DNA of 8,115 bases from BS750m-G77 sp043797735 (lineage in GTDB: Bacteria; Omnitrophota; Gorgyraeia; Gygaellales; Profunditerraquicolaceae). The notes under the pieces are model-generated. The model saw only the letters and a list, made by a program, of their open reading frames with translations, was not told the DNA's origin and made no database searches. Location: assembly GCA_043797735.1 (NCBI GenBank), contig JAZDPH010000014.1, forward strand, positions 1 to 8,115. The letters run 5' to 3'. Both the position numbers and the translations under genes were made by a program. Shown here one piece after another: positions 6,826-8,115 of the stretch (position 1 is the stretch's first letter; every line of letters begins with the position of its first letter).

Positions 6826-7787
6826 ACATAGATGAAAAAGTTAAATATGGATATCAGGTTATCAGGTTATCCGGATGTGGATATCGGGATATCGGGATAT
6901 CGGGAAATTCTTCACCGGATATCCTCATACCCGGATGCCCACAACCAGATATCCAGATATCCAGATATCCACATTACCTGTGTGTATCTACGTTCAAGAA
7001 GCATTTTTTATATTCTTTAATAATAATTCTGGCGTTAATGCTTTCCTCCTGCGCCAGGGCTCCGGTTAAGCCGCCTGTTGCGCCCGAGGCTTATCCTGCG
7101 CAGCAGCCCCTGCCGGCGCAGTCAGTGGTAATCCCGGCGCCTACCCTTAGTTTAAGGGGAGATATTTTCCATACCGTTGCTCCGGGTGAGACAATCTGGC
7201 GTATCTGCAAGATGTATGACGTAAAAACCGAGGATATCACCCGGGCCAATAATATAGCCGACCCGGCAAATATAAAGATGGGGGCGCGCCTTCTTATACC
7301 GCAGGCCGCCCCAGTTAGGCCGGTGGTCAGCCTCTACCCTTCCAGGAAATGGAGTTATATTGTCATCCACCATAGCGCAACCGAGGAGGGCAATGCCTTC
7401 TTTTTCCATAAGTCTCACCGTGTTAAGGGGTGGAATAGTTTAGGGTATCATTTCGTAATTGATAACGGCACAATCGGAAAGAAAGACGGCAATATTGAAG
7501 CTTCCCCGCGCTGGATAAAGCAGCAAAATGGCGCGCATTGTAAGGCGGGGCAGATGAATTATAAGGGAATCGGGATATGCCTGGTGGGAAATTTTGACAA
7601 AGAACAGGTTTCAGAGGCGCAGTTGAATTATCTGGTTTATCTGGTTGGCATCCTGCGGCAGTACTATAACGTCCCTTTAAAAAACATCATCGGCCATTCT
7701 CAAGCGCCGGGCGCTAAGACCAACTGCCCGGGGAAAAATTTTCCCTGGAGGGAGTTTAAAGAACGGCTTGGAGAAAGCAGGCAATGA
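6822..7787 (+). CDS. LysM-containing N-acetylmuramoyl-L-alanine amidase lipoprotein with repeat-encoded N-terminus
   Basis: A 321-residue cell-envelope enzyme that should cleave the lactyl-amide bond between MurNAc and L-Ala in peptidoglycan. Domains: hydrophobic core with lipobox LSSC (Cys77), Pro-rich linker (81-110), LysM (116-160, from HTVAPGETIW to LLIP), then an amidase_2/PGRP domain (about 175-315). Zn ligands are H183 (VIHHSAT), H292 (GHSQAPG) and C302 (NCPG); Y in GYHFVI matches the T7 lysozyme catalytic Tyr. The start at 6822 overlaps the upstream stop as ATGA, with a weak AGAGG 9 nt before it; TTG at 6816 is less likely. Residues 7-49 are encoded by palindromic repeat copy 2, leaving an abnormal 60-residue stretch before the signal core. 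No ATG, GTG or TTG in frame lies between 6822 and the core; CTG at 6978 would give a normal signal peptide. The stop overlaps the next gene by 4 nt. Confidence 0.9.
   Translation: MNIDEKVKYGYQVIRLSGCGYRDIGISGNSSPDILIPGCPQPDIQISRYPHYLCVSTFKKHFLYSLIIILALMLSSCARAPVKPPVAPEAYPAQQPLPAQSVVIPAPTLSLRGDIFHTVAPGETIWRICKMYDVKTEDITRANNIADPANIKMGARLLIPQAAPVRPVVSLYPSRKWSYIVIHHSATEEGNAFFFHKSHRVKGWNSLGYHFVIDNGTIGKKDGNIEASPRWIKQQNGAHCKAGQMNYKGIGICLVGNFDKEQVSEAQLNYLVYLVGILRQYYNVPLKNIIGHSQAPGAKTNCPGKNFPWREFKERLGESRQ
6840..6967. repeat. Palindromic dispersed repeat, copy 2 (inside the amidase frame)
   Basis: A 128-bp homologue of 5883-6011, sharing the left border GTTAAAT and the same order of parts. The left arm has three tandem 8-bp units GATATCGG (about 6880-6903) and the right arm three AGATATCC units (about 6946-6970). 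The arms pair imperfectly around a loop at 6905-6914. From 6847 to the end the plus strand has no stop codon in any of the three frames, while the minus strand has several (TTA and TCA on plus). It lies fully within the amidase reading frame as codons 7-49, giving a peptide rich in Ile, Ser, Gly, Tyr, Arg, Pro and Asp. The copy is more regular than copy 1. Confidence 0.9.
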
Positions 7788-8115
7788 TAAAGAACCGTCA
7801 GGCACTAAAGGCCATCGGCACAGTATTATTTATTTTTCTCTTGTGCGTAATTTTTATAGAGCCATTGCGTACCAGGATGAATAATATTTTTATCATCCGC
7901 GACCGCGGTGAATTAAAAGAGGAAGAGCTTGTCGGCACGGTCATTGGTTACAACCCCCGGATTAAAGAGGCGCAAGGCGTGCTTAAAGATGCCGGTTTTT
8001 ATTTTGGCTCAGCTGACGGATTTATGGGGACACAGACCAGAAGGGCAATAATGAACTTTCAAAGGAAAAAAGGCCTGCAGGCAACCGGCAAGATAAACCA
8101 GCTTACCCTTTTGGC
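7784..8115 (+). CDS. Membrane-anchored peptidoglycan-binding protein, 3' truncated by window end
   Basis: The frame opens with ATG at 7784, overlapping the amidase stop by 4 nt (ATGA), and runs open to the window edge with 110 codons visible. Residues 10-26 (AIGTVLFIFLLCVIFIE) form one hydrophobic segment after a basic start (KNRQALK), a signal anchor or uncleaved signal; no lipobox Cys follows it. Residues 58-110 fit a PG_binding_1 domain: AQGVLKDAGFYFGSADGFMG, then TRRAIMNFQRKKGLQATGKI, the usual QxxL-G-DG-G-T-FQ-GL-tG pattern. Such domains bind cell-wall peptidoglycan and are often joined to a hydrolase or transpeptidase, which may lie beyond the edge. A GGAG site (7770-7773) lies 10 nt upstream. 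Overlap with the amidase gene implies coupled translation and a shared cell-wall role. Confidence 0.87.
   Translation, partial: MIKNRQALKAIGTVLFIFLLCVIFIEPLRTRMNNIFIIRDRGELKEEELVGTVIGYNPRIKEAQGVLKDAGFYFGSADGFMGTQTRRAIMNFQRKKGLQATGKINQLTLL

Noticed and set aside
6876..6881. Cys19 in LSGC of the amidase N-terminus as lipobox
   Set aside because: No hydrophobic core precedes it, and it is encoded by the repeat; LSSC at Cys77 follows a proper core.
5883..6967. CRISPR array
   Set aside because: Repeat units are 8 bp and tandem without unique spacers, and the two large copies are nearly 1 kb apart; no cas gene is present.
6832..7069. Two further open frames overlapping the repeat in the amidase gene (6832-7020 and 6875-7069)
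   Set aside because: They exist because the repeat is stop-free in all forward frames; they have no ribosome site and stop soon after it.
7152..7418. Minus-strand open frame opposite the LysM and amidase region
   Set aside because: Antisense to intact LysM and zinc-site motifs; its translation has no recognisable pattern.

Overview
The window reads as chromosomal DNA from an uncultured, Gram-negative-type bacterium. A lipoprotein-type, LysM-bearing peptidoglycan amidase and a MscS channel fit a diderm cell. Moderate GC with frequent AGG and ATA codons, and a dispersed palindromic repeat rich in GGATATC, are reminiscent of candidate phyla such as Omnitrophota, but this placement is only a guess. 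No RNA gene, CRISPR array, complete insertion sequence or replication origin was recognised.

Layout. (1) Positions 91-654, minus strand: a toxin-antitoxin pair made of an AbrB-fold antitoxin followed by a RelE/ParE-like toxin, with a clear sigma70-type promoter at 675-703. The DNA here looks more AT-rich than the rest. Bases 1-90, downstream of the toxin, hold nothing I can support. (2) Positions 655-951: a 297-bp gap with the divergent promoters of the antitoxin and of the phosphatase gene, and between them a 121-bp element bounded by perfect 17-bp inverted repeats. (3) Positions 952-1737, plus strand: an inositol-monophosphatase-family enzyme. (4) Positions 1738-1874: a gap with two consecutive perfect 11-bp inverted repeats. 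(5) Positions 1875-5859, plus strand: a tight three-gene cluster of a tandem ACT-domain protein, a MscS-type channel and glycogen phosphorylase (glgP), with gaps of 18 and 1 nt. (6) Positions 5860-6027: a gap nearly filled by copy 1 of a roughly 128-bp palindromic repeat. (7) Positions 6028-8115, plus strand: a radical SAM protein, a LysM/amidase lipoprotein and a truncated membrane-anchored peptidoglycan-binding protein. Each is joined to the next by a 4-nt ATGA stop/start overlap.

The most notable feature is the palindromic repeat. Copy 1 sits just before the radical SAM gene. Copy 2 lies inside the open reading frame of the amidase lipoprotein, between its only ATG start and its lipoprotein signal peptide, and keeps the frame open. 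It has no stop codon in any forward frame over 6847-6967. This recalls the Rickettsia palindromic elements that insert in frame into genes. Either the cell makes a lipoprotein precursor with about 43 repeat-encoded residues before the hydrophobic core, or translation starts at an unusual codon just after the repeat.

How the genes may work together: GlgP releases glucose-1-phosphate from stored glucan, MscS relieves osmotic pressure, and the small ACT protein probably binds an amino acid or similar ligand. Their spacing indicates co-transcription but does not prove a shared pathway. The last three genes form a translationally coupled unit with a clear cell-wall theme in its second and third members; the role of the radical SAM protein there is unknown.
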